Positions 1-5,398 of a stretch of DNA of 5,584 nucleotides are shown piece by piece. The stretch is taken from the NCBI GenBank assembly GCA_031289975.1, contig JAITOM010000148.1, positions 1 through 5,584 of the forward strand, in the 5' to 3' direction. Under the pieces are notes generated by a model, which saw nothing but the letters and a program-made list of their open reading frames with translations, was not told the origin of the DNA and searched no databases. The number at the start of each line of letters is the position of its first letter. The first letter of the stretch is position 1. The translations under genes were made by a program, and so were the position numbers. Source of the DNA: Methanobrevibacter sp. GTDB taxonomy: Archaea; Methanobacteriota; Methanobacteria; Methanobacteriales; Methanobacteriaceae.

Positions 1-40
1 ATTATAAGTTAGATATTAGAACTTAGAAGTTATAAGTTAA
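1..40. repeat. Tandem 7-bp direct repeats (heptad iterons), candidate operator/centromere
   Basis: Five full head-to-tail heptads start at 6, 13, 20, 27 and 34: AAGTTAG, ATATTAG, AACTTAG, AAGTTAT and AAGTTAA. Bases 1-5 (ATTAT) fit the last five positions of a sixth unit, so the array probably continues left of the window. The TTA core at heptad positions 4-6 is kept in all six units, and the first base is A in all five complete ones. The array ends about 55 bp before the parA start and just upstream of its likely TATA box. Contiguous heptads upstream of a ParA cassette are the known binding-site layout of the ribbon-helix-helix omega protein of Gram-positive plasmids, although the heptad sequence differs. 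The inference is that the product of the second gene binds here, as an autorepressor and possibly as a partition protein. The repeat is directly visible; the function is not proven. Confidence 0.7.
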
Positions 41-49
41 AATCAAATA

Positions 50-60
50 TGTATTTATCT
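50..60 (+). promoter_or_regulatory. Candidate TATA box for the parA operon
   Basis: An AT-rich box, TATTTAT (52-58), lies between the heptad array and parA. An archaeal start site about 25 bp downstream would fall near base 80 and leave a leader of about 15 nt before the ATG at 95. That leader carries a weak Shine-Dalgarno-like GAGATG (83-88), one mismatch from GAGGTG. The whole region is AT-rich, so other TATA placements are possible. Confidence 0.3.
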
Positions 61-94
61 AAATTAAATTAAATCCTAGATTGAGATGTGTTAG

Positions 95-874
95 ATGGGT
101 GAAATATTAGCAATAATTAATCAAAAAGGAGGATGTGGAAAAACAACAACGGCTGTTAACTTTGGGACATCATTAGCTCTCTTAGGAAAAACTGTTTTGA
201 TTGTAGATTTTGATCCTCAAGCAAATGCAACAACAAGTTTTGGTGTAGACAAATTAAAATTAGAGAAAACAATATATGATGCTCTTAGTGGAGAAATCAA
301 TGTTGAAAAGGTCATAAAAGCAACATTCATTAAAAATTTATTTATATTACCAAGTAATATAGAGCTTAGTGGGATAGAAGTTGAATTAAATAATAAAAAA
401 AATTTCCATGATGCACTAAAAAACCTTTTAAATCCTGTAAAAGACCTTTTTAATTATATAATAATCGATGTTCCGCCGTCACTTGGAGTAATAACTGTCA
501 ATGCATTAGTTGCAGCAAATGGAGTTATTATACCAATTCAAGCTGAATATTATGCATTAGAAGGTGTTGCTGATTTAATTAACACTATTAAATTAGTAGA
601 AGAAAGACTAAAAAGCCCATCCCCAATAAGAGGAATTGTTCTCACTTTATATGATTCAAGAACAATATTAGGTAGAGAAGTTTATAAGGAACTTAAAACT
701 TATTTTGGTGGAAAAGAACACATTTTTGATAGTGTTATTCCAAGAAATGTTAAGTTAGCTGAAGCACCAAGCCATGGATTGCCATGTATAATTTTTGACC
801 CAGTAAGTAGAGGATCAAAGGCCTACATGAAACTTGCAAAAGAATTTTTAGAATTAGAAAATCAAGAGCATTAA
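95..874 (+). CDS. parA: ParA/Soj-family chromosome or plasmid partitioning ATPase
   Basis: Complete 259-residue deviant-Walker ATPase of the ParA/Soj (MinD/Mrp) superfamily. By family knowledge, the ATP-bound dimer binds DNA non-specifically and is released when a partner protein stimulates hydrolysis, which moves DNA or other cargo. Visible motifs are the deviant Walker A KGGCGKTTT (11-19, signature Lys11 and catalytic-site Lys16), Walker A' VDFDPQ (37-42), Walker B IIIDVPPSLG (122-131, Asp125), EYYALEGV (151-158), the VIPRNVKLAEAPSHG block (214-228) and SRGSKAY (238-244). The length matches Soj (about 250). There is no N-terminal helix-turn-helix as in P1-type ParA, so it should not regulate its own promoter by itself. 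The ATG is chosen because the protein then starts seven residues before the conserved INQKGG strand, as in Soj. The Shine-Dalgarno (83-88) is weak compared with that of the next gene. The partner gene follows 41 bp downstream on the same strand. The family call is very secure; the cargo is unknown. Confidence 0.95.
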   Translation: MGEILAIINQKGGCGKTTTAVNFGTSLALLGKTVLIVDFDPQANATTSFGVDKLKLEKTIYDALSGEINVEKVIKATFIKNLFILPSNIELSGIEVELNNKKNFHDALKNLLNPVKDLFNYIIIDVPPSLGVITVNALVAANGVIIPIQAEYYALEGVADLINTIKLVEERLKSPSPIRGIVLTLYDSRTILGREVYKELKTYFGGKEHIFDSVIPRNVKLAEAPSHGLPCIIFDPVSRGSKAYMKLAKEFLELENQEH

Positions 875-901
875 TAAATCATGCATATCACTACATAGAA
901 T

Positions 902-907
902 AGGGGG
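902..907 (+). promoter_or_regulatory. Strong Shine-Dalgarno of the ParA-partner gene
   Basis: AGGGGG, eight bases before the ATG at 916, is a much better purine-rich site than the one in front of parA. It fixes the start codon. It also suggests that the partner is made in excess over ParA, as is usual for DNA-binding partition partners. Confidence 0.6.
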
Positions 908-915
908 ATATTAAA

Positions 916-1287
916 ATGGTAAAAAAAGCGGGATTAGGAAAAGGATTGGATGCTTTAATTCCAACTATTTCTGAAGAAGACTTAAAAAATGAGATTTCAT
1001 TAGAAGATATTTTAAATAAAAATAATGATTTAAAAAAAGATAGTGAAAATCAAGAAAATCTAATCAAAAAAAATGATATTGATGATGAAAATATAAAAGA
1101 GGTTATAAAAATTATAGAAAAAAATCCTCGAATTACTTTATGGTCATCTAAATCAGCAGCAGTTCTAAAATATTTAAGAAAAACAAAACCAGAATTTAGT
1201 ATTAGTAAAGAAGCATCAATGCTTATGGATAAAGCAATATCTAATAAATATCCCGAAATATGGAAACTGTTTGAAAAGATTAAGTAA
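916..1287 (+). CDS. ParA partner: ParB-type N-terminal box fused to a ribbon-helix-helix-like domain
   Basis: Complete 123-residue protein. Residues 3-16 (KKAGLGKGLDALIP) closely match the N-terminal box of chromosomal ParB/Spo0J, the tail that contacts ParA and stimulates its ATPase through a basic residue; Lys3, Lys4 and Lys9 are candidates. Nothing else of ParB is present: there is no GERR-type CTP-binding motif, no ParB/Srx clamp domain and no central helix-turn-helix, and the usual length is about 280 residues. Residues 17-70 form a charged, Asn/Lys/Glu-rich, probably flexible linker with a possible helix at 58-68. Residues 71-123 read as strand RITLW (72-76), helix (78-90), turn PEFSISKEA (92-100), helix (97-112) and a KYPEIW tail. 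This is the order and spacing of the MetJ/Arc ribbon-helix-helix fold used by ParG and omega. The inference is a DNA-binding partition partner that recognises the heptads at 1-40. The ParB-like box is clear; the fold of the C-terminal part is a pattern judgement. Confidence 0.8.
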   Translation: MVKKAGLGKGLDALIPTISEEDLKNEISLEDILNKNNDLKKDSENQENLIKKNDIDDENIKEVIKIIEKNPRITLWSSKSAAVLKYLRKTKPEFSISKEASMLMDKAISNKYPEIWKLFEKIK

Positions 1288-1305
1288 CATAAATGTAGAT
1301 TTATA

Positions 1306-1441
1306 GGTACTGTAAGAAGAGGATGATTTTTGCAAATGAAAAATTAAAAAGTTAGGCTAAAAACTTTATGAGATGTATATGGTCTAAGTCGTTTCTACCT
1401 AAAAATCAAATTTTAAATTTCCACCCTCTTTTTACAGTGCT
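1306..1441 (+). ncRNA. Candidate structured RNA with a long closing stem (alternatively a small inverted-repeat element)
   Basis: Bases 1306-1325 pair with 1422-1441 in antiparallel order at 19 of 20 positions. The only mismatch is A1323 opposite C1424. Three of the pairs are G-U (1306-1441, 1308-1439, 1316-1431). Each would be an A-C mismatch on the other strand, so the structure is best on a plus-strand transcript. Inside, TTAGG (1352-1356) can pair with CCTAA (1398-1402), AGAT (1371-1374) with GTCT (1382-1385) around a 7-nt loop, and AAAGTT with AACTTT as an alternative hairpin near 1348-1367. The element is less AT-rich than the surrounding spacer. A T-run at 1457-1461 could end the transcript. 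It could be an independent RNA, the 3' end of the parA operon mRNA, or a MITE-like insertion, since ATTTATA occurs on both sides (1299-1305 and 1443-1449). No known RNA family was recognised. Confidence 0.45.
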
Positions 1442-1456
1442 AATTTATATGATTCA

Positions 1457-1461
1457 TTTTT
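1457..1461 (+). terminator. Possible T-run terminator of the parA operon
   Basis: TTTTT after the stem element, in a T-rich context, fits archaeal oligo-T termination for plus-strand transcription before it enters purL antisense. A second T-run, TTTTT at 1429-1433, lies inside the right stem arm and could act instead. Confidence 0.3.
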
Positions 1462-1497
1462 CATTTAATAAGTATTAATTATTATTTAATTGTGTAT

Positions 1498-3651
1498 TTA
1501 TTCCATGTATTTTTCAACAGCATTGTCATAGCTATTTTTTAATTTAGATAAGCTAATTGAAGTATTATTATCAAGTATTTTAAGTGTATCTCCTTTAACC
1601 TCACCAATACAACTACAAGGAACTCTTATATCATTTAAAATACTTTCTACATGATCTTCTTTAACAGTTATTAAATATCTTCCCTGACTCTCAGAGAAAA
1701 AAAGATTATTTAAACCGATATTCTCATCATGAACAATCCTATATATTTCAACTTCACAACCTAAGCCTCCAGCTATTGCCATCTCAGATAAACAAATAGC
1801 TATTCCACCAGCAGAACAATCATGAATAGCTGTTATATTATTATTAATATCTTCATCCAACAACCTTAATAGTTCAAGATTTATCTCTTTTTCATTTTCA
1901 ATATTTACTTTAGGAGCTTTACCTTGCTCTAAATCAAAACATACTTTATGATATATTGAACCATCAACTTCATTATATGTGGTTCCAATAGCTATTATTT
2001 TATCAGACTCGTTTTTGAAATCTAAAGTTCTGATGTTTTTAATTTTTCCTACACCAATAGCACCCACAACAGGAGTTGGATTAATTTTTATGCCCTCACT
2101 CTCATTATAAAAACTTACATTACCACTAATAATTGGTGTTTTAAGACTACTTGCAATATCTGAGATTCCTTCAATACATTTAGTAAAACTCCAAAGAATT
2201 TCAGGATTTTCAGGATTTCCAAAATTTAGGCAATCCACAAGTGTATAAGGTTTTGCTCCCATGGAAACAGTGTTTCTAATAGCTTCAGCTACACAAGCAG
2301 CCCCACCACGATATGGAGACAAGTTAGTGTAAATACTGTTTGTATCACAACTTAATGCAATAAATGTTTCGTCATCTATACTTAATACAGCTCCATCATC
2401 TCCTGGTTTTATAATGGTTCTAATCTGAACTTCATGATCATATTGATTGTAAACCCATTTTTTACTCCCTATATTTGGATTAGATAATAATTTAAGAATA
2501 GCTTCTTCAATATCTATATCTTCAACTTCAAAATATTCATTACTAATTTTAGGTTCTCTTATTTCACGGTTTATATATGGAGGGTCAGCTAAAAGGTGAG
2601 ATAATAAATTAGCTATTATTTCATCTCCATTTTTAACTATCATATTACTCTCATCTGTAACTTTGCCTATAACCCCTGATGGAATTTCATGTTTATTACA
2701 AATAGCTATTAGATCATCAACATGCTTTGGATTGATAACAAATATCATTCTTTCTTGAGATTCTGATAACATGATTTCATAAGGAGTCATTCCAGCTTCC
2801 CTAAGAGGAATTTTATTTAAATCAATCACTGCCCCATTACCACATTTATCTACAAGTTCACTAATACAACAAGTTAATCCACCACCACCAAGATCTTTAA
2901 CGCCAGAAACCTCTATTTTTTCTAAGATTTCAAGTGATGCTTCAAGAACTTTCTTCTTGGTGAAAGGATCCCCCACTTGAACAGCTGGTCTATCATCAAT
3001 TTCTGAACTTTTTGTTAATTCAACTGATGCAAATGTTACTCCATGTATTCCATCACGACCAGTGGTGCTTCCCATAAGCAAAAAAACATCATCGGGATTT
3101 GGAGCTACTCCTTTTACAATATTCTTTTTAGGAAGAAGACCAACACACATAACATTTACAAGAGGATTTGTTTTATATGAGCTATTGAAGACTACTTCAC
3201 CACCAACTGTAGGAATCCCAACACGATTACCATAATCTGAAATACCTTTTACAACATGTTCAAATAAATATCTTGATTTTTGATCCTTTAATGAGCCAAA
3301 ATGTAGTGAATCAAGAAGAGCTATTGGCATGGCACCCATTGAAATAATATCTCTTAGAATTCCCCCTATTCCTGTTCCTGCACCACCATAAGGTTCAATA
3401 GCTGATGGATGATTATGACTTTCAATTCCAACTGCAAGTGCAAGTTCATCAGTAATTGAAACAATTCCAGCATCATCTCCAGGTCCCATTATTATGTTCT
3501 CTCCTTCATTTGGAAACATACTCAAAAATGGTCTACTACTTTTATATGAACAATGTTCTGAAAACATTATATCCAACATTCCCTCTTCAAGAGGATTTGG
3601 AACTCTTCCAATTTTCTCCACAATATACTCCATTTCAGAATTACTTAACAT
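1498..3651 (-). CDS. purL: Phosphoribosylformylglycinamidine synthase subunit PurL
   Basis: Complete 717-residue large subunit of the three-part (PurS/PurQ/PurL) FGAM synthase. In the cytoplasm it converts FGAR, ATP and ammonia delivered by PurQ into FGAM, the fourth step of de novo IMP synthesis. It has the small-PurL length of archaea and Gram-positive bacteria, not the roughly 1300-residue fused form. The two AIRS-like halves are visible. N-terminal half: FSEHCSYKSSRP (30-41, His33 equivalent to the active-site His), MGPGDDAG (55-62), ESHNHPSAIEPYGGAGTGIGG (77-97), GRDGIHG (198-204), DLGGGGL (253-259) and SESQERM (296-302). C-terminal half: KPGDDGAV (415-422), SPYRGGA (445-451), SMGAKPYTLVDCLNFGNP (463-480), HDCSAGGIA (610-618) and SESQGR (653-658). 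The ATG at 3651 is preferred over Met7 because AGGAAAG lies seven to eight bases upstream. It is convergent with the partition cassette. No purS or purQ is visible in the window. All key motifs are intact. Confidence 0.98.
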   Translation of the reverse strand: MLSNSEMEYIVEKIGRVPNPLEEGMLDIMFSEHCSYKSSRPFLSMFPNEGENIIMGPGDDAGIVSITDELALAVGIESHNHPSAIEPYGGAGTGIGGILRDIISMGAMPIALLDSLHFGSLKDQKSRYLFEHVVKGISDYGNRVGIPTVGGEVVFNSSYKTNPLVNVMCVGLLPKKNIVKGVAPNPDDVFLLMGSTTGRDGIHGVTFASVELTKSSEIDDRPAVQVGDPFTKKKVLEASLEILEKIEVSGVKDLGGGGLTCCISELVDKCGNGAVIDLNKIPLREAGMTPYEIMLSESQERMIFVINPKHVDDLIAICNKHEIPSGVIGKVTDESNMIVKNGDEIIANLLSHLLADPPYINREIREPKISNEYFEVEDIDIEEAILKLLSNPNIGSKKWVYNQYDHEVQIRTIIKPGDDGAVLSIDDETFIALSCDTNSIYTNLSPYRGGAACVAEAIRNTVSMGAKPYTLVDCLNFGNPENPEILWSFTKCIEGISDIASSLKTPIISGNVSFYNESEGIKINPTPVVGAIGVGKIKNIRTLDFKNESDKIIAIGTTYNEVDGSIYHKVCFDLEQGKAPKVNIENEKEINLELLRLLDEDINNNITAIHDCSAGGIAICLSEMAIAGGLGCEVEIYRIVHDENIGLNNLFFSESQGRYLITVKEDHVESILNDIRVPCSCIGEVKGDTLKILDNNTSISLSKLKNSYDNAVEKYME

Positions 3652-3663
3652 TTTCTTTCCTTT

Positions 3664-3715
3664 TTTTATATATATAATAATGAATTACTCTTAAATTAAA
3701 ATTTAATTTATATTG
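3664..3715 (-). promoter_or_regulatory. purL promoter region (candidate TATA boxes)
   Basis: On the minus strand two TATA-like boxes precede purL. AATATAAAT (about 3705-3714) would start transcription near 3680 and leave a leader of about 28 nt that includes the AGGAAAG ribosome site. TTATATATATAA (about 3667-3678) would start transcription almost at the ATG and give a leaderless mRNA. The presence of a ribosome site favours the upstream box. No clear operator dyad was seen. Confidence 0.35.
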
Positions 3716-4229
3716 GGTTCGATGAAGTTTTTAACAAATAGCTTTTTTATTTTAATAAATAGTTCTTTTAAAAATAAATATTATTAAAATATATTAATTT
3801 AAAATTAATTGTATTAATTAAAATATATTTATATTATTTAAAATTTAAAATTATAGATTTTTATAAATTAATATTTGAAATTAAATAATTTAATAAAAAA
3901 AGATTATCATCCAAAATTTAAGAACTTTTCCAAAATGACTACAATATTAAATTAATTTTTTAAATAATAATTATAATTAAATTATATGAATAATAAATAA
4001 AAAAATTAATAATTTATTTTTATCAAACTTTTCATCTTAAATTATAGTTTTTATCTAACTTTTTCAATATAAATTTTTGCTTTAATTTTTTATTTTAAAT
4101 TTTAATGATCATAATCAGAATTTATAATCTAAAATTGAAAAAATTTCACAAAATACTTACAAACGAAATAAGAAAATTTTAAAAAAATTATGTTCTCATA
4201 AAATATATACCTTTATATGCTTATACCAT
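3716..4229. other. AT-rich intergenic spacer without a recognisable gene
   Basis: About 500 bp, almost entirely A and T, with frequent stops in all six frames and no tRNA, CRISPR or insertion-sequence signature. The least AT-rich patch is around 3900-3945. The only ordered structure noted is a near-direct repeat of 16 bp (TTTTTATC, one variable base, AACTTTT) at 4017-4032 and 4048-4063, which gives a period of 31 bp. It separates the divergent purL and secreted-protein genes, so it carries the upstream regions of both. Confidence 0.6.
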
Positions 4230-4230
4230 C

Positions 4231-4269
4231 TTATATAATATAGTATCTCAAATTGTTGAAAATTTGAGA
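4231..4269 (+). promoter_or_regulatory. TATA box and overlapping 9-bp dyad upstream of the secreted-protein gene
   Basis: TTATATAAT (4231-4239) is a good archaeal TATA box. A start site about 25 bp on would lie near 4260. Directly between them, TCTCAAATT (4246-4254) and AATTTGAGA (4261-4269) form a perfect 9-bp inverted repeat with a 6-nt spacer. Placed across the predicted start site it could be a repressor operator or, if transcribed, a 5' hairpin. The remaining leader to 4320 is nearly all A and T, contains a duplicated AATAATTTAAAAA-like run, and shows no Shine-Dalgarno. Confidence 0.4.
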
Positions 4270-4320
4270 ATAAAATTTCATTAAAAAATAATTTAAAAAA
4301 AATAATTTAAAAAGTTTTTT

Positions 4321-4962
4321 ATGAAGCCAAAACTTAAGAAAAGTGTAAAACTTATTCTTATCTTTGTAATAAACTTCTCCCTAATTGGAACAATGTTCTT
4401 GGGCTATAGTAACGCTCCGAATATTTCTGATTATAGTAGTGAAAATCAAAGTCAAATTGAAAGTAATCAAAGTCAAGAGATTACTAATCAAAGTCAAGAG
4501 GATACTAATCAAAGTCATTTAGAAATTGATCCACTCTATGATGGATTCGATGAATATGTGATGAAGCCTAATGGTGAAAAAGTTCATAAGTATATTTGGG
4601 CTATTGGTACAGATTCAGTAGGAAGTGATCGATCCCCATATAAATGGGGAAGATGGTATCTTGCTAAAATTTTAAATAAAAATCCTGCCACTGATGAATG
4701 GGGAAATCTTCGGTATGTTAGAGGATATCAACAAAATTATTGTGGTTATGATGATGGTGAGTTAATTGAAGGTCAAATAATCGATTCAAAAACAGATTCT
4801 GATTATGATGTTCCTTCAGGTAAAAATCATAATTCCAATCATCCTTCTATTGAGATTGTTGATCTTAAAGAAGTTCCTAATCCAGATTTTCTTTGGTATG
4901 GAGATGAATATTTAAATCCTAACAGATTACAAATCCAGGGTAGATCTTCATCTTATATTTAA
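4321..4962 (+). CDS. Secreted protein of unknown function with NQS sequon repeats
   Basis: Complete 213-residue protein that I do not recognise as a named family. The N-terminus is a typical Sec signal: basic start (KPKLKK, 3-7), hydrophobic core LILIFVINFSLIGTMFLG (11-28) and likely cleavage near residues 30-32. If uncleaved, this segment would anchor it in the membrane. Residues 42-65 hold four NQS sequons, one every seven residues, plus NIS at 34-36, which suggests a heavily N-glycosylated, Ser/Gln-rich stalk. From about 70 to the end there is an aromatic, acidic globular-looking region (WAIGTD, YKWGRWYLAK, EWGNLRYVRGY, PNPDFLWYGDEY) with a single Cys141, so no intramolecular disulfide is possible. 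No Shine-Dalgarno precedes the ATG, but the signal peptide begins right there, so the start is kept. It is probably an exported surface or extracellular protein of a methanogen; substrate and partners are unknown. Confidence 0.8.
   Translation: MKPKLKKSVKLILIFVINFSLIGTMFLGYSNAPNISDYSSENQSQIESNQSQEITNQSQEDTNQSHLEIDPLYDGFDEYVMKPNGEKVHKYIWAIGTDSVGSDRSPYKWGRWYLAKILNKNPATDEWGNLRYVRGYQQNYCGYDDGELIEGQIIDSKTDSDYDVPSGKNHNSNHPSIEIVDLKEVPNPDFLWYGDEYLNPNRLQIQGRSSSYI
4444..4518 (+). repeat. 21-bp in-frame tandem repeats encoding NQS sequons
   Basis: Three full 21-bp units begin at 4444, 4465 and 4486, and a partial fourth runs 4507-4518. Each opens with AATCAAAGTCA and encodes N-Q-S-Q/H plus three variable residues. 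Units two and three are nearly identical (GAGATTACT versus GAGGATACT at the end), which fits recent slippage. Each copy adds one N-glycosylation sequon without changing frame. Confidence 0.85.
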
Positions 4963-4969
4963 TAATAAT

Positions 4970-4995
4970 TTATTTTTGATATTTCTTTTATTTTA
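4970..4995 (+). terminator. T-rich terminator after the secreted-protein gene
   Basis: T-runs TATTTTTGAT (4971-4980) and CTTTTATTTTA (4985-4995) follow the stop codon within 35 bp. This is the usual form of archaeal oligo-T termination, without a required hairpin. Confidence 0.45.
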
Positions 4996-5055
4996 TAGTT
5001 AGATTATGAATGAAACCCATATTTTGTAATAAATACATTTTTAGATGAATTTTGT

Positions 5056-5097
5056 AAAATTTAGTACTTCAACACTTATTTTAAGTGACTAATTTTA
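5056..5097 (+). promoter_or_regulatory. Two-part imperfect hairpin in the spacer between secreted-protein genes
   Basis: The inner hairpin is CACTTA (5073-5078) and TAAGTG (5082-5087) around a TTT loop. The outer stem pairs AAAATTTAGT (5056-5065) with ACTAATTTT (5088-5096) with one bulged base. The two stems are separated only by a seven-base bulge, ACTTCAA, on the 5' side. About 15 pairs in total are more than expected from composition alone, though the AT bias weakens this. It could be a 3'-end stabiliser of the upstream mRNA, a leader element of the next one, or an operator. Confidence 0.3.
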
Positions 5098-5142
5098 AAT
5101 CTTTAATTTTTTAAATAAAATCGTATAACTAACATACTATTT

Positions 5143-5196
5143 TTTACATGAAAAATAAATAATCAAAAAACTTTTTAAAGTAAAAATTCATGTAAA
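5143..5196. repeat. 10-bp inverted repeat, 34-bp spacer
   Basis: TTTACATGAA (5143-5152) and TTCATGTAAA (5187-5196) are exact reverse complements. The spacer contains a small ACTTT/AAAGT hairpin (5170-5181). The repeat lies about 50-100 bp upstream of the mini-ORF at 5243, a plausible position for an operator pair or an RNA stem. Confidence 0.4.
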
Positions 5197-5242
5197 TGTT
5201 ATTTTAATCAATAAAAAAAGGTTTTGATAAATTATAGATACC

Positions 5243-5371
5243 ATGAATAAAAAAACTAAAAGAAAAGAAATTAAAAGACAAAATAAAGTAAATAAATCTA
5301 ATTATACAATAAATAAAAACCAATTTGGTGAAAATTTAGGTATAAAAGATTATAAGTATAGTGAAATTTAA
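5243..5371 (+). CDS. Possible 42-residue basic small protein
   Basis: ATG-to-TAA frame of 42 codons. The first half is highly basic (MNKKTKRKEIKRQNKVNK), followed by SNYTINKNQFGENLGIKDYKYSEI, which is less monotonous than random AT-rich translation. It lacks a signal peptide, membrane segment or cysteine. No good Shine-Dalgarno is present (GATAAATTATAGATACC precedes the ATG), so it would need leaderless or weak initiation. It ends 27 bp before the next gene on the same strand, so it may be a leader ORF or the first gene of a small operon. The basic part could bind nucleic acid, but in this composition a chance Lys-rich ORF is also likely. I do not recognise a family. Confidence 0.35.
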   Translation: MNKKTKRKEIKRQNKVNKSNYTINKNQFGENLGIKDYKYSEI

Positions 5372-5386
5372 AAAATAAATAAATAA

Positions 5387-5392
5387 AGGAGA
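5387..5392 (+). promoter_or_regulatory. Shine-Dalgarno of the 3'-partial secreted-protein gene
   Basis: AGGAGA, six bases before the ATG at 5399, is the best ribosome site in the right half of the window. It makes this start codon secure even though the gene runs off the end. Confidence 0.7.
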
Positions 5393-5398
5393 AATTTT

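Noticed and set aside
98..102. GGTGA just inside parA as a Shine-Dalgarno for a later start
   Set aside because: No ATG, GTG or TTG follows at a usable distance, and a later start would remove the beta strand before the Walker A motif.
916..1287. Reading the second gene as a truncated, decayed ParB
   Set aside because: The frame is intact with a strong ribosome site, and the C-terminal 50 residues have an ordered pattern of their own. No ParB remnants were seen in the spacer downstream.
1370..1440. Purine-riboswitch-like words (ATATGG, then GTTTCTACC) inside the stem element, near purL
   Set aside because: The spacing is suggestive, but the P2 stem is poor, the J3/1 CUAU-type segment is missing, and the element is on the strand opposite to purL and downstream of its stop, so it could not control purL.
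3456..3694. Two short plus-strand open frames (73 and 66 codons) opposite the 5' end of purL
   Set aside because: They are antisense shadows of the strongly conserved PurL N-terminus, have no ribosome sites, and encode no recognisable pattern.
3715..3723. GGGTTCGAT resembling a tRNA T-arm
   Set aside because: No matching 3' arm follows and no acceptor, D or anticodon arm could be placed on either strand. It is an isolated word.
3716..4320. AT-rich spacer as a replication origin
   Set aside because: No cdc6/orc1 gene and no repeated G-rich ORB-like elements are visible. AT richness alone is not evidence in this genome.
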